Source: Cryptomeria japonica | Lineage: Eukaryota; Streptophyta; Pinopsida; Cupressales; Cupressaceae | DNA: 64,000 bases | Assembly (NCBI RefSeq): GCF_030272615.1 | Contig: NC_081408.1 | Coordinates: forward strand, 762,904,673 to 762,968,672 | Direction: 5' to 3' | Part shown: positions 31,400 through 43,041 of the stretch, one piece after another | Numbering within the stretch: the first letter of the stretch is position 1 | How the letters are laid out: each line of letters begins with the position of its first letter | Notes under the pieces: generated by a model | Seen by the model: only the letters and a program-made list of their open reading frames with translations | What the model was told of the DNA's origin: nothing | The model's database searches: none | Translations under genes and position numbers: made by a program

Positions 31400-33573
31400 A
31401 ACTGTTATATCATCCTTATCTATCATGTCTTGAACTAGGTTTTTCAACCTTAGGCAATCATTTGTGCGATGCCCCTTGTTTCGATTATAGCCACAATAGT
31501 GTGAGTCATTCCACCATGGTGGTTTGAATTAGGGTTCAAAATTGCCTATGTTTGGCAATATGATGAGTTTGATAAGAGATTTCAAAATGCAGATTCTAGG
31601 GTTTGTCCCAATGGTGTAAATGTTCTTCTATATTGGGGAGGTGGAGTGTTGTTGTTACTTCCTTGATTATTGATCCCTTGATTGTTGTTGTTCCCTCGAT
31701 TGTTGTTATTTCTTTGATAGGTAGTACGCTGATAGTTGTTAGTGCCTTGATTGGTATTTCTTTGATTCTTGTTGGGTAGTGTCTCACCTGATAAATTTAG
31801 CACCGGTTGCTTGGATTTTATGTTGTTGGCATCAACCACACCATCATTAACAACATTCTTGTTCCTAGTCCAAAACTTGTACTTGTCCAAGTTGTTGTTG
31901 TATTGATTGTTATAGGTGTTGTTGTTTGATGAACTAGCACCTTCCTTAGAGAATTTCAAGGTTCCCTTTTTGATTGAGGCTTCTTCTACTTGAATGCCAT
32001 TCTCAATTAACTTTTGGAAACTAGGTAGACATTTTATTTTGAGTTGATAACTCATTTCATCATTCAAATTGTCTATAAAAGTTTCCATTTTCTCATTTTT
32101 AGGCACATCACGTGGGTACCTTGAGACCATGCACCTCCATCTTTGTAAATAACACCATGAAAGTTTCATGGTTCTTTTGTTTTGTATTGCATATGTCAAG
32201 CATGGTGACCTTGTGTTGGATATTATAAGAATATTATGAAATGAATTTGTTCACTAACTCATTGAATGACCTGATAGGAGGTGTGAGTTGTGAAAGCCAC
32301 TCCATTTTTTGTCCTCCCAAACTTCTTGGGAATAGCCTCATCATGTAAGTGTCATTATGGGAAAACTCTAAGATCATAGTGAAAAATTCCCTAACATGAT
32401 CCCGGGGATCACTCTTACCATTGTATTTGTCATACTTTGGTATATCTGAGTTTGGTGGAAAGGGCACCATGTTTAGTCTTCTATCAAAAGGATAAGGACA
32501 AATGTCCTCCAAAGAGTACCTTATCATGCACCCTTGTTGCATATCCTGCATCTGTCATTGGAGTACTTGGAGTTGGTGTTTGATGTTGGCTAAGGGAACA
32601 TTTTCCTCATTGAACCTTTGATGATTGGCATCCCCTTGTTCACTAATGTTGTCATGATTATAGATATCATCTCGGTCGCAGGTGTTGTCTTGGTCATGGG
32701 TGTCGTCTCCTCCCAAGTGCTCTTGATTCTGAGTATTGAATGTTTAAGTCCTTGCCCTTGTTCCTGGGATTATTTCATTGGTATTCCTTGAATTCTCCAT
32801 GTCAAAATCCTCGGGAATCTTCACTCCTTTATTATTTAGCATGAGAAGGTATTTTTGTTTCTCTGATTCTATAAGCCTTTCCATGAGTTTTTGGAAGGTG
32901 GCACTTTGTTGGCATTTTTGGATGAGATCCTTGGTGATCTCCTCTTCCCCTATATGTATGTATTCATAAAAAGGATTGGACTCCCTATGACTCATGCTTG
33001 ATTCTGGTTGTGGGTCCTACTCTTTGTTTTTCTGAGATCGAGTGATAGCGGGCATTTATATGCTTCTAAATAAGTGAGTTCTTCTTCTCTTAGTAGGGTT
33101 GATATTTCTTCCTCTCTTGTTGGAGTTGGTGGTTTGGGTCGAGCTTTGTTGTAAGTGATGCAAATGTTTGGAAAGAAGGCAGGATTTATTTTTCTCCCTT
33201 TGTTGAGACGTTGGTTGAATGCTGATTTATGAGTAAAAGCCCTACTTCTCAAAGGCTCTTCATCAAACTCAATGGTTTTTCTTTGAAGATATAATCGCAT
33301 GTGACGTAAGAAAATACAAAGTGATACAAAGAGTTGATGGTTAATATAGAGAAACTTTCTTCTCTTGATAAGCTCCCTAGGACTAGGTTGTCTCTTCTTC
33401 AACTTAGTGTTTTCATGAAGACTTCTTCTTCTTCTCAAAATATAGGGAGTGGTCATACAAATGATCAAAATGTTGATGTTGATGGTTGATATGGATACCT
33501 TGTTTTGGTACTCAATCCTACTAGTCTTAATAGAGGGTTTTTTCGATATGCCCCTACGATAAAGTATGTCCAA
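31400..33573 (-). pseudogene. Gypsy-2 Gag
   Basis: N-terminal basic region (33450-33000: TTPYILRRRRSLHENTKLKK), then a Glu-rich stretch at 32995-32744. The retrotrans-gag core at 32551-32234 reads FPPNSDIPKYDKYNGKSDPR, HVREFFTMILEF, MMRLFPRSLGGQKMEWLSQL. It continues as FIDNLNDEMSYQLKIKCLPS, an Asn-rich linker (31800-31600) and a zinc-finger-like CGYNRNKGHRTNDC (about 31500-31455) followed by LKNLVQDMIDKDDI. It would form the particle shell and bind element RNA. Frame changes near 32740, 32560, 32215 and 31580 show decay. Confidence 0.85.
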
Positions 33574-35553
33574 TGATATGGATCAAGTTTCCCGATATGG
33601 AAACCAAATTTGACAAACTTTAATACCTAGATAGGTATTGTTGTTGAGAGAGTTTGGATGATAACTTTTTATCACTTGGTTTGATACTCCTCTAATTTTT
33701 TTGGATGAAAGTCTTGCCTAAAGATAGTTGAAAAGTTGATAACCACCTCCAAAGGTGCTTTGTTGGATTTGAAAATCTCCTTCACTTATGATTTCTCCTT
33801 GTTTGAACTGATTTTTGAGTTGGTTGATTGATATTTTTGTAAGATTTTTTAACATTTGTGACAAGAATACATAGCACACATGAAGAAAATGGTCATCCTA
33901 ATGCTAAACATTTAGTGTATGTTCTTTTGAGGATGTGTTCAAATCCCTGATGTTTTCACTAGTTTGGATACAAATAAGACACACCAAGTAGACTCTTTAT
34001 TCAAGGGTCATTGACAATATCATAACCCACAACTCGATACTCCTTCATCTCAAACAACCGTCTCACCCACTAGACGGCGTCCATTTTTTTGCTTTTTTCC
34101 AGAAATTAACCCAAAGAGGATTGCTCCTCAATTGAGTAGTTATCTTGGGAGATGTATGGTGAGTGATCTTGGGGGAGAATTCTTCCCCACCCTTGCACTA
34201 TGATATTGCCAATGTATGGCAATTGACTCGGCTCAACGTTTCTACTTCTATGGTTCGTATTAAAGGTTTCGTTCAGTGTGACAAATGATAAACTCAACTA
34301 AGACGCTTCACAACCTTTAGAAAAAAGGATTTTCGTATCACAAAAGATACTAGGGAAGGATATCAAATACACAGTTCCATTGGAGGGGATTTGCATCAAC
34401 CTCCACATTTGATTATAGTGGGTTGGAAAACTTGGCTTTAACCGTTGCCCACTTGGGTCGTACCCTTCTCACTAGCCCCCTCAAGGCTTTAGGAAAGCAG
34501 GCCCTCTAAAGGTTTTAAATGCTTGAAAGTAAATAAAGCATGAAAAGGGTAAGTTTGGCTTTTTGGTCACCCAATTAAGGGAAGAGCATATACCTACCAC
34601 TCAAGACAAAGCATACAATGTTCTTTTTACCTTTTCAAAGCAATTATTTTCTAAGTCCTAATTGGAGATGTTGCTCCAATCAAACATGGTGTTTATTTTA
34701 GTCCCACATAGAAATTATTTTCTAACTAGGAAAGTGAAATCCCAGTCAAGAAAATGAAAGCATGTTGCTATAAAGTAAATTGATTTTGCAAAAAGGGACA
34801 AGTTGATTGTTCTTTTTAACTTGTAAATAAAGATTGATTGTGAATTTTACCTTTGCAAGAAAATGAAAGATTTGTTCTTTTTAAGCCCAAATTTGAAGTG
34901 TTTTTGCTCCTAACTTGCAAGAAAACAAAATTTGATTTGTGATTCTTTTTACCTTTGCAAGTGATGTTCTTTTTAGAGTCCAAAAGACAAGTTTGATTTA
35001 TTTTAGAGCACCAAAAATGAAATTGTTAGGTTTTTTTTTTTACCAAAAAGGAAATATGAATTCTTTTTAACCAACTTTAAAAGAAAGCTAAAAAGAAATA
35101 AAAAATCCTAATTCAACTCCTCCAACTTGCAAAAAAAAGAAGTTAGTGAAAATCCCAATCACTTGGTGGGCTAGACAAGCCTAATTCGCCAAATCAAATT
35201 ACAAAATTTTGCCTCTGTGACAAATGCATTAAAAAAGAATGCAAATGTGCCAAAACAGAGAGTGAATGTGCTACAACGTACTGCAAATGTGCTATAAGAC
35301 TTTGCAAATGCGCTAAACTATCCAGAACCAGAAAAAGACAGATGTAAATGCGTTAAAATAGAGAGTGAATGTGTTGTGTCGTACTTCAAATGCGCTATAA
35401 CAGTGATCGTACATGCTATAATAGAGATCAAAAGCACTATAACAGAGAGCAAATGCGCTGCAACGTACAACGTATGCGCTAAAAGATTCTAGAAAATTTC
35501 TTGGTCGAACCTGCGCAAAAATGTTAATAATTTGTTAAAATTAGGGGTCTAGC
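33574..35553 (-). other. Gypsy-2 leader between PBS and Gag
   Basis: Two kilobases without a credible ORF. It is AT-rich with recurring TTCTTTTTAAC and CTTTGCAAG words (34600-35150) and the 20-22 bp tandem array next to the PBS. A long leader like this normally holds packaging and dimerisation signals; none can be identified directly. Confidence 0.5.
35221..35490. repeat. 20-22 bp tandem array in the Gypsy-2 leader, about 12 units
   Basis: Degenerate units of CAAATGCGCTATAACAGAGA, with starts near 35221, 35242, 35263, 35284, 35304, 35345, 35367, 35387, 35410, 35430, 35450 and 35472. Each keeps AAATGYGCTA or a close variant. Confidence 0.8.
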
Positions 35554-35554
35554 T

Positions 35555-35571
35555 CTACGATGGGCACCAAA
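35555..35571 (-). promoter_or_regulatory. Gypsy-2 primer binding site
   Basis: The minus strand reads TGGTGCCCATCGTAG just after the LTR end, of the TGGYGCCCACCGTGG type common in plant Gypsy elements. I cannot assign the tRNA with certainty. Confidence 0.7.
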
Positions 35572-35573
35572 AA

Positions 35574-37167
35574 TGTGTGTTGGAAAGTGTGTGAATCTGC
35601 AAAATGAGAGTCAAAGAACATCAAACACACACATGAAACATTATGTTAGAGTTTAGAAATCAAAATAGAAACTAAACTAAGTTAGCTTCAAAATCGAGAT
35701 CCCCAAGCACATCTCATGCTCCTCTATCTCCAAGGGTCTTCAAGATTCAAGGTGGCTCTCACTTGGAAGAGCACTTGATCTTTTAGATGTCAACCTAAAG
35801 AACAAGATTGAAGGATATGCTAAGATCAAAATGAATGCAACTAAGGTCCTAGCTAGATGATCAAATGATATGAAAAGATGAAATGCAAGATGGAATGTAA
35901 GATATGAGACTAAGATTGATTCTAAATTGAAAGCTTAGGTGTGATAATTAAAATAAAATTGAGATTGCTATGATATTGATAAATAATGGCTATGAATTAA
36001 GATAGCATGAAAATAGGAATAACATGATACTATCAACATGATGAAAAATAAACTAGCATGCAACTAAGATGATTCAAATGCTTGAAGATGGCACATTGAG
36101 CTCCTTGATAACTTGAAAAATGACTATAAGTTTTATGCACAAGATGATGGCTCCTAAGATTGAAGAAATGGGATCTATTTATAGAGAAAATAGAGAAATG
36201 GATGGTTGAGAAATTGAGCAATCTCAACAAGGGCTAGGATTGAAAGTTATCAATCCATGAGGGGAATTCAATCCAATCCCAAGTTGACAAATGTCACCTT
36301 GAGATGGCTTGAGAGGATTCTAAGCAAGCATTAGATGCTAAGTAAGCATTAGAGATAACCTCAAGGGATGACATCATTGGATAATGCCATTATCAAAGGG
36401 AGCATGCTATTGTCCAAGAGGTAAACTCTTGTGCAAAGTTGAGGGATGGCCAAAGGGACAACCATCATGGGCTAGTACAATGTCTTGTAAGAGACATTAA
36501 ATTCTCTTTGAAGACTTTGGAGGTTAACTTTTTGAAAGTTAGACAACCTTACAAGTTTGGAAGACTCAACAAGTTAACTTGTTGAAGAAGGTAGAGTCTT
36601 TAACAAATTTTAAAGACTTTCCCCAAATTTGTAGAAGTGACTCCCACAAATTTAGGGATGTGACATGATTAGAGGAATTAGGCTAATTAATGAGGGGTTA
36701 GAGGGGTTCTAGAAGAATATTAGCATGCTAATGGAAAATGTAGGAGAGTGCAAGTGGAGGAAAATAGGCATTTTAGATAAAATAAAAGATTTATTTTAGC
36801 CAAAAAGGGGGGCAACTTGCATTTGTAGGATTTTGCAAGTGGGGGGACTATTCACAAATAAATAACGATTTATTTAAATGAAAAGGGATTTTAATCATAT
36901 ATAAATTCAATGAAAAGGGAAAAAGAGTTTTAATTAATTAAATAAGATTTATTCAATTAAATGGCTACATGGTACTTAATCAAACCTTAGTTTAATTAAT
37001 AGGTTAGGATAGAAGAAAAGGATTTTAATCAAATGTTTAATTTGATTAATAGGATGATTGGAAGAATAAGTATATTAATTAAACCTTAGTCTAATTAATA
37101 GGTGAATAAATGATGATTAAATGAATAAAATCCATTTGATTAGTTGTGCAAGTTTTAGGTGTCTACA
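35574..37167 (-). repeat. Gypsy-2 5' LTR
   Basis: 1594 bp. On the minus strand it starts TGTAGACACCTAAAACTTG (at 37167) and ends AACACACA (35574), followed by the PBS. The first 15 bases are shared with the solo LTR at 46922. The promoter-proximal part contains TTTATTTAATTAATT-type tracts around 36900-37100. No ORF with a product. Confidence 0.85.
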
Positions 37168-38867
37168 CCTATCACTAAAATGACAGGATCTAAAACTCCT
37201 TTCAAGACTCTTCCAAAGAATCATCCTCAAGAACAAATATTTGGAGACAAAGAGGCAGGAGTTCAAACAAGAAGAAGAGCCACAAAATTAGGAAATCAAG
37301 CAAATTTTTGTTTATAATAAAAATAGAGCCTAAGACTTACACTGAAACCAACAAAGATGAATGCTGGATCAAGGCTATGGAAGAGAAATTGAGTTAAATT
37401 GAAAAGAACAAGAAATGGTAACTACTCCCAATTCCTAAAGGTAAGAATGTTATTGGTGCAAAGTGGGTGTTTAGAAACAAATTAGATGAACATGGTAAGG
37501 TTGTAAGGAACAAAGCTAGATTTTTTTGTAAAGGATACTCTCAGGTCGAGGGTATAGATTTTGGTGAAACATTTGCACCGATGGCTAGACTTGAAGCCAT
37601 AAGGATATTCTTAGCTTTTTCAGTTTATAAAAATCTCAAAATCTACCAAATGGATGTTAAAAAAGCCTTCCTTAATGGATATCTTAATGAAGAAGTCTAT
37701 GTGGAGCAGCTTGAAGGTTTCATATGTGAAGAAAGTTTCGATTGTGTCTATAGGTTGAAAAATGCCTTATATGATTTGAAGCAAGCCCCTAGAGCTTGGT
37801 ACTCTAGGTTGGATAAGCACCTATTGGAACAATGATTCACTAGAGGAGGTGTGGACAACAATTTGTATATAATAATACAAGGTGAGGATGTACTTGTTGT
37901 ACAAGTTTATGTAGATGACATTATTTTTGGTTGCAACAATGATGATATGTACAAAATGTTTTCTAATCTCATACAATCAAAATTTGAAATGTCCATTCTT
38001 GGAGAGTTGTCCTTCTTTCTTGGTTTGCCGATTTCTCAACTTGAAAATGATATATTTCTATCCCAAACTAAGTATGCAAGAGAGATGCTTAAAATATTCC
38101 ATATGGATGAATTTAAACCAGTGCAAACACCCATGGTTATAGGCTACAAATTGAATAAGATTGATGATTCAATTAATATTGGTAAAAACAACTATAGGTC
38201 TATGATAGGAAGTTTACTATATCTCACAATACATAGGTCTGATATCATGTAGGTAGTACGTTTAGTTGCACGATTTAAATCCTCTCCTAAAGAGTCTCAT
38301 GTTAATGCAGTCAAGCGAATATTTAGATATATCTAAGGCACATTGGATTATGTTTTGTGGTATCCTAGATATAATGATTTTACTTTAATTTCCTATACTG
38401 ATGTTGATTGGGCAAGGTGCCTCGATGACAGGAAAAGTACTAGTGGAGTAGCTATCTTTTTTAGAGATAGACTTGTGTGTTGGCATGGCAAAAAATAAGA
38501 GTCAGTATCTCTGTCCATAGTAGAGGTAGGGTATATATCTGCCACTTCATGTTGTATACAAGTTCTTTGGATGGTGCAAACACTTTCAAACATGAAGGTT
38601 TAAGTTCTTAAACTGATTTCCATCATGTGTGATAACACTTGTGCAGTCAATATTTCTAAAAATCTTGTTCAACACTCAAGAACAAAGCACATTGATATTA
38701 GATATCATTTTTTGAGAGAGAAAGTTATAGAAAATATAGTTACTATGGGTTATGTTTCCACCACAAATCAAGTAGCTAATATTTTCACTAAACCCTTGGC
38801 AAAGGAGGTCTTTGATAGGTTGAGACAGAGGATGGGTGTCTTACCCTTCTCCTTTGTTCATTAATTA
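37168..38867 (+). pseudogene. Copia-2 reverse transcriptase and RNase H
   Basis: Linker KNHPQEQIFGDKEAGVQTRR, stops at about 37310-37325, then [20 protein letters not shown] (37460), [57 protein letters not shown] and VYVDDIIFG (about 37908; both catalytic Asp intact). A single stop at about 37833 sits between two open parts (37467-37835 and 37851-38252). Then RSMIGSLLYLT. RNase H: DRKSTSGVAIFFRDRLVCWH (about 38425), CDNTCAVNISKNLVQHSRTK (about 38626), FTKPLAKEVFDRLRQRMGVL, stop near 38863. About six stops in total. Confidence 0.92.
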
Positions 38868-39305
38868 ATCATCACAATGGGTTGGTTTGAAGGGGATCTT
38901 ATGCTTGTTATCTTTTCTTTACCTAAAACCTCATGTTTCTTCCCATTGTCATTGGTTTTTTAAGAGGGAGAATGAGAGCAGTAATTGTGTTTTTCAATAG
39001 TGTGTTCAAATTTATTTCAGCAGTTCAATTTTTTTTTGATTTGTTCATGTTGATCATGATAGTGTGTGGTGATGAGAGTGATTTGAAAATATTATAGCTT
39101 ATTTTGATTGAGCAGCATAAGACAAGATGTCGTGCAGTGGTTCATGCCAAGAAATTGCAGAATTTGGAGCCTACAAAGCGGCCATGACAGGAAATTGTAG
39201 AAGTAGCAATGCAAAGAACCAAGGATGTTTGATACAATACATTTAGAAAAGGGGAGTAAAAGTGAAATTACTGTAGATGTTGACATCAATGCCAAAGGGG
39301 GAGTT
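38868..39305 (+). other. Copia-2 3' non-coding region with polypurine tract
   Basis: AAAGGGGGAG at about 39294-39303 lies directly before the LTR start TGTTGGCATTG and is the PPT. Weaker purine tracts (TTAAGAGGGAGAATGAGAG about 38960, AAAAGGGGAGTAAAAG about 39245) precede it, a diluted version of the multi-PPT layout of Copia-1. Confidence 0.75.
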
Positions 39306-40705
39306 TGTTGGCATTGTTTTGTCATTGATGTCAAATGATGAAGTAGTCTGTCTGTTTAAGCAATATACAAAGGCATTTGGATGTAAAGTTGTTTAAGGGA
39401 TTATGAAGTAGTTGTTCCTAGTAGAGATGTCTTCTCATCCGATTAAAATGGTAGTTTGATCAAGATTGGTAACAATACAATCATAGTTGTCAAGTACAAA
39501 AGAGGTTTTACATTTGGAGGCAAGTTGAGTTTGTGAACAACAAAGTTATTTAAAGCAATATGTTACTAACAAATGAATTGTGAATTGTTAAGATGCATTT
39601 CATATATAAGTGATGGGTCTTCTTTAAGTTGTTATGCAGAAAAGTTTGTTAGAATTTGATATTTGGAAGTTTGACATAAGTTTATGGATCTTATCATTTT
39701 TGTGATAGGAACAAAAACATGTGCGATGGGAACTTGTGATAGAAATCAGTTACAATGATAGGAAATTCAATGCTTGCCTTAACATCATGAGTCTCGAGTG
39801 TTGGTGATATTAATATTTAGTATGGCCTTTATAATTTTGAAAAGTTTGATATTTGATCTCTAGTTATATGGGTATAAGGGTCAAGTTTTCAAGTACTCAT
39901 GGCTAGTTACACATGACAAGAGACTATCAATTAATTATACAAATAACATATTGTTCTGACTGCTCAATGAAGATTGAAATACAAGCAAGTTTGTTGAACG
40001 AAAATTGGGATGTTTATGGAATGTGTGATGAAAGTAAAACTTATTCTTCTATAGATTATATGAAGATCTCTGCATAATATTAATATTGTGATACAATAGC
40101 ATGTGCATTGTATATCTGTTAATTGCAAAGATAAGGAGTTGCTTGGTGTTTTGATGATCTCACTTAAGAAACCTTAGTAAATAACATGTTGATATGATAA
40201 GAATGTGTATGAAAACATAGTTGTAATCTCTGGTATCAATGTTTGCATAAACAAATTGCTCATATTTAGTTTTGTGTTGCAGACAAAGACAATGTAATCA
40301 ATGATTTGTAGTCAAATAGAGTAACCCTTTGTAACTGTTTGTTTTATATGAAAGGCTTGGTCCTCCTAAATTTGTAAGGGGTTGGTGCTCCTAGCGTTGG
40401 TGCCCTACAACTGTAACCAATGAGGCTTCCAGTGAGGCTTGCATATTGTAACACATAATAAAGTTCATTTTTAGAGTGGTTTTTTACCCTTCAAGGATTC
40501 CACTCATATATCTTTGTGATAAGGTGTACATGTGTAATTCAATTAATTTATGGATCGATATATGCTTTTATGTTGATTGAGTGTTATGCATTGATCAAAT
40601 ATATGTTTGTTTTTATTACTTTATAAGCTTGCACTTGCAAAAAGTACTTGTTTTATAGACCACTTATTCACCCAACCCACTCTTAGTGGTCTAAGTATTC
40701 CAACA
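39306..40705 (+). repeat. Copia-2 3' LTR
   Basis: 1400 bp, from TGTTGGCATTGTTTTG after the PPT to CTAAGTATTCCAACA. The end carries the Copia TTCACCCAACCCACTCTTAG block. A pair of GGT(G/C)CTCC-type units sits at 40351-40407, as in the other Copia LTRs here. No partner 5' LTR in the window. Confidence 0.85.
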
Positions 40706-40723
40706 TTTTGACCATTCATTAAA

Positions 40724-40765
40724 CTTGTGTGTGTGTGTACACATATATACACATACATACATACA

Positions 40766-40848
<83 letters not shown>
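40724..40848. repeat. TG/CA, TA and TG compound microsatellite
   Basis: GTGTGTGTGTGTACACATATATACACATAC, then about 44 bp of TA and about 32 bp of TG repeats, starting 19 bp behind the Copia-2 LTR. It creates meaningless ORFs on both strands. Confidence 0.95.
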
Positions 40849-40851
<3 letters not shown>

Positions 40852-42482
40852 GTCCAACCAAGAAACCCCAGGGAAAACAACTAACATTCTAGAAAAAGTG
40901 AACTATTTAAAAAACAAAACATTAAATGAGCTCTTTAAACATTATAAGAATAAGATTAAGTTAATTTGCACATGCAGAAGACAACTAATAACTTTTCCCC
41001 TAAGGTTTACTCAACGTGGTTACTTATCTAACCATGCATCATTTAAGGAATTAATTTTAATCAAAGGTAACTTTTATTACATACATGAACTTAAGCGTAA
41101 TAACAGTTAAAGTGTGATATCCATTTATGTAATAGAAGCATTAAACTACATTGCATAATATACATTCTCTAAAGCTTCATTCATAGAATACTCAAATGCA
41201 TAGATTATTACAACATACAAATAATGAATGATAAATATGTTTAAGTTATATAAGACCAATGTTTCCAATCACTGATAATAAATACTACCAACTAAGTCTC
41301 ATTTCATATGTATCAAGATTTCATCATGAATACATCATAGATACATCATTGTTACATCATGATTACATTATTGCCATGAAGGCATGTACATACATAGGTT
41401 ACATCTGATACACATAAGTACAATGGAGTGATATATAAAGTCACCATCTGATAACACTGAGCTGACCAAAACCATGAGAGCAAGCTAGAACAAAATGAAT
41501 TCATCCATGCAAGACTGGTACAAAATCCCCGATGGAATAAAAAGAACTACCACCCAACCATGTGGACCAAAAAGGACCACCCCATCGTGCTAGGAGAAAG
41601 ACATAAGGCCCTTAAGAAAACAAGAGAGATAAAAATAACATGATCTAAAAACACACTTCCACCGGGTAAAGTTACAAACAAGGAACACAAAGATAAGACT
41701 CCAAACGAAGATGCTCCAGAGGCTGCAAACACAGAGGCAAGACACCAATACACACAAGGGAAGAGTGGCATCACATAGCTTGATATGGGTTATCTTGGCA
41801 AGTCTCCATATGCCCCGACCCCCATCCTGGGTTATCTTGGTAGCCTCTCCCAACCCCCGACCCCCATCCAAGACTCATGCAGACTCAAAAAACCTTTCAT
41901 GAGGACAAGGTAGTTGGTTTTGCCATTCTAGGCCTTCCACACCTCATCTTGAGCCTAAACGAGCACTCAAGCCATGAGCAAGGCATCCATTATCTTGTTT
42001 AATGTATATAAAACCCAACCACCCATTTCATTAATTAGGTTATCACTTATTAAGAAAACTACTAATGGGTTATCCTGACAACCACTTTGGCCCCGACCTC
42101 CACTTGGAAGCCACTCCCCCTTATGACACAAACAAACTCAAAGCCAACCATCACCAAATAAATTCTTATGAAATAATCTAATGAGTGTCATAACAAATTT
42201 GGAAGCACCATAGACCAAATAATGAGATCCAACCAAAATAAAAATTATATCACATCTCAACCACATTAGCATCATATACAAAAGCTTCCATCAAAGAGCT
42301 CAACATAGCTCAATCCCAAAAGGAGAGTAATCATATAATACCAAGAGACTGATAAGCCATCACAAGTAGTCATAAGATAAACTCACGTAAAAACAAGGAA
42401 TCATAATATTGACAAAAAGATATAGCTCAAAGACCAACCTCTAGAGCCTCAAGACAAATAGCCAAGACAACAAGAAAGACAC
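40849..42482. other. AT-rich spacer without recognisable gene
   Basis: No transposon protein, LTR end or RNA gene recognised. A local C-rich part (41780-42120) holds a 42-bp repeat. Open frames there give no known domain. Confidence 0.5.
41787..41870. repeat. 42-bp tandem repeat, two copies plus a distant third
   Basis: Units 41787-41828 and 41829-41870, both TGGGTTATCTTGG...CCCCGACCCCCATCC. A diverged third copy lies at about 42066-42110 (GGGTTATCCTGACAACC...CCCCGACCTCC). Confidence 0.8.
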
Positions 42483-42497
42483 AAAACATTGACACTC
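42483..42497. repeat. Target-site duplication (left) of L1-2
   Basis: AAAACATTGACACTC; the partner AAAACCTTGACACTC is at 43027-43041, one mismatch in 15. Confidence 0.85.
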
Positions 42498-43026
42498 ATT
42501 TTGGATTAAGGCAAAAATAGGTTTTGAAGGGGCCTTGAAACCCTTTACATAAAAGAGTCTAAAAGGCTTAGAATTGAAGTATTATAGTCCAAAACAAAAG
42601 CATGTTGCAAAAGATAGGACAATTCATAAAGCAACCAAGAAACTAGCAAACGTCCAGACGAGAAGACAACAAACCAACAAAAAACCCAACCACTAAACAC
42701 AAAAACATAGAAAAGAAAGCACATTTACATGAGCCTTTTAAGGGTCTCAGCGACCCCAACCTCCAGCAGGCTCATCTTGTCAGCAACCTTCCTCATCTCT
42801 TTGTAATCCACGCTCTGAGTCACAGCTTTTTTCTTTATGTTGCTCCGGGTCCGCGGCCTTGATCGGCCTAAGTCTTCTCATTATCATCAACAATATTAAT
42901 TAGGACTTTCTCTTGTTGCACATTGTCAAGATTATTCACCATGGCTTGCATGGCATGCATTGTCTGTTTGACAATCTTGTGATTGCTAGTCATAATTGTG
43001 ATGAGAGTGGCTTGAGTTCTGTTATA
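42498..43026 (-). mobile_element. L1-2: 5'-truncated L1 copy (529 bp)
   Basis: The minus strand ends with CAAGGCCCCTTCAAAACC and TTTTTGCCTTAAT, matching the 3' UTR of L1-1. Upstream, the C-terminus of the L1 third ORF can be read (NHKIVKQTMHAMQAMVNNLD, a stop, then RTRSNIKKKAVTQSVDYKEM) and ends TLKRLM before TAA. The bounding 15-bp TSD and truncation within the third ORF are normal LINE behaviour. Its divergence from L1-1 suggests another subfamily. Confidence 0.85.
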
Positions 43027-43041
43027 AAAACCTTGACACTC
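43027..43041. repeat. Target-site duplication (right) of L1-2
   Basis: AAAACCTTGACACTC, partner of 42483-42497. Confidence 0.85.

Larger units (their letters stand above)
25209..37167 (-). mobile_element. Gypsy-2: Tat-like Ty3/Gypsy retrotransposon, left LTR not found
   Basis: Right to left on the minus strand: 5' LTR, PBS, long leader with minisatellite, Gag, protease, G-patch, RT, RNase H, a second RNase H-like domain and integrase. Integrase last defines Ty3/Gypsy; the extra RNase H-like domain is a feature of the Tat group. The right end abuts Copia-2 coding sequence, so it integrated there. No sequence homologous to the 5' LTR was found on the left, so the 3' LTR is deleted or replaced. 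The frames carry many stops. Confidence 0.85.
37168..40705 (+). mobile_element. Copia-2: 3' half of a Ty1/Copia element
   Basis: Begins abruptly at the edge of the Gypsy-2 LTR, in the segment between integrase and RT (aligning with Copia-1 at about 19916), and continues through RT, RNase H, PPT and 3' LTR. The 5' LTR, Gag and integrase are absent from the window, so the other half was lost after Gypsy-2 inserted. It is better preserved than Copia-1 in RT. Confidence 0.9.

Noticed and set aside
35221-35490. Possible CRISPR-like repeat-spacer array
   Set aside because: Repeats are degenerate, spacers are tiny and irregular, and it sits in a plant retrotransposon leader; it is a minisatellite.
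40621-41110. Ile/Tyr/Val-repeat ORFs beside the Copia-2 LTR
   Set aside because: Translations of the TA/TG microsatellite at 40724-40848.
41547-41902. Cys/Phe/Leu-rich minus-strand ORFs around the 42-bp repeat
   Set aside because: No domain, overlapping frames on both strands and repeat-driven composition; not supported as a gene.
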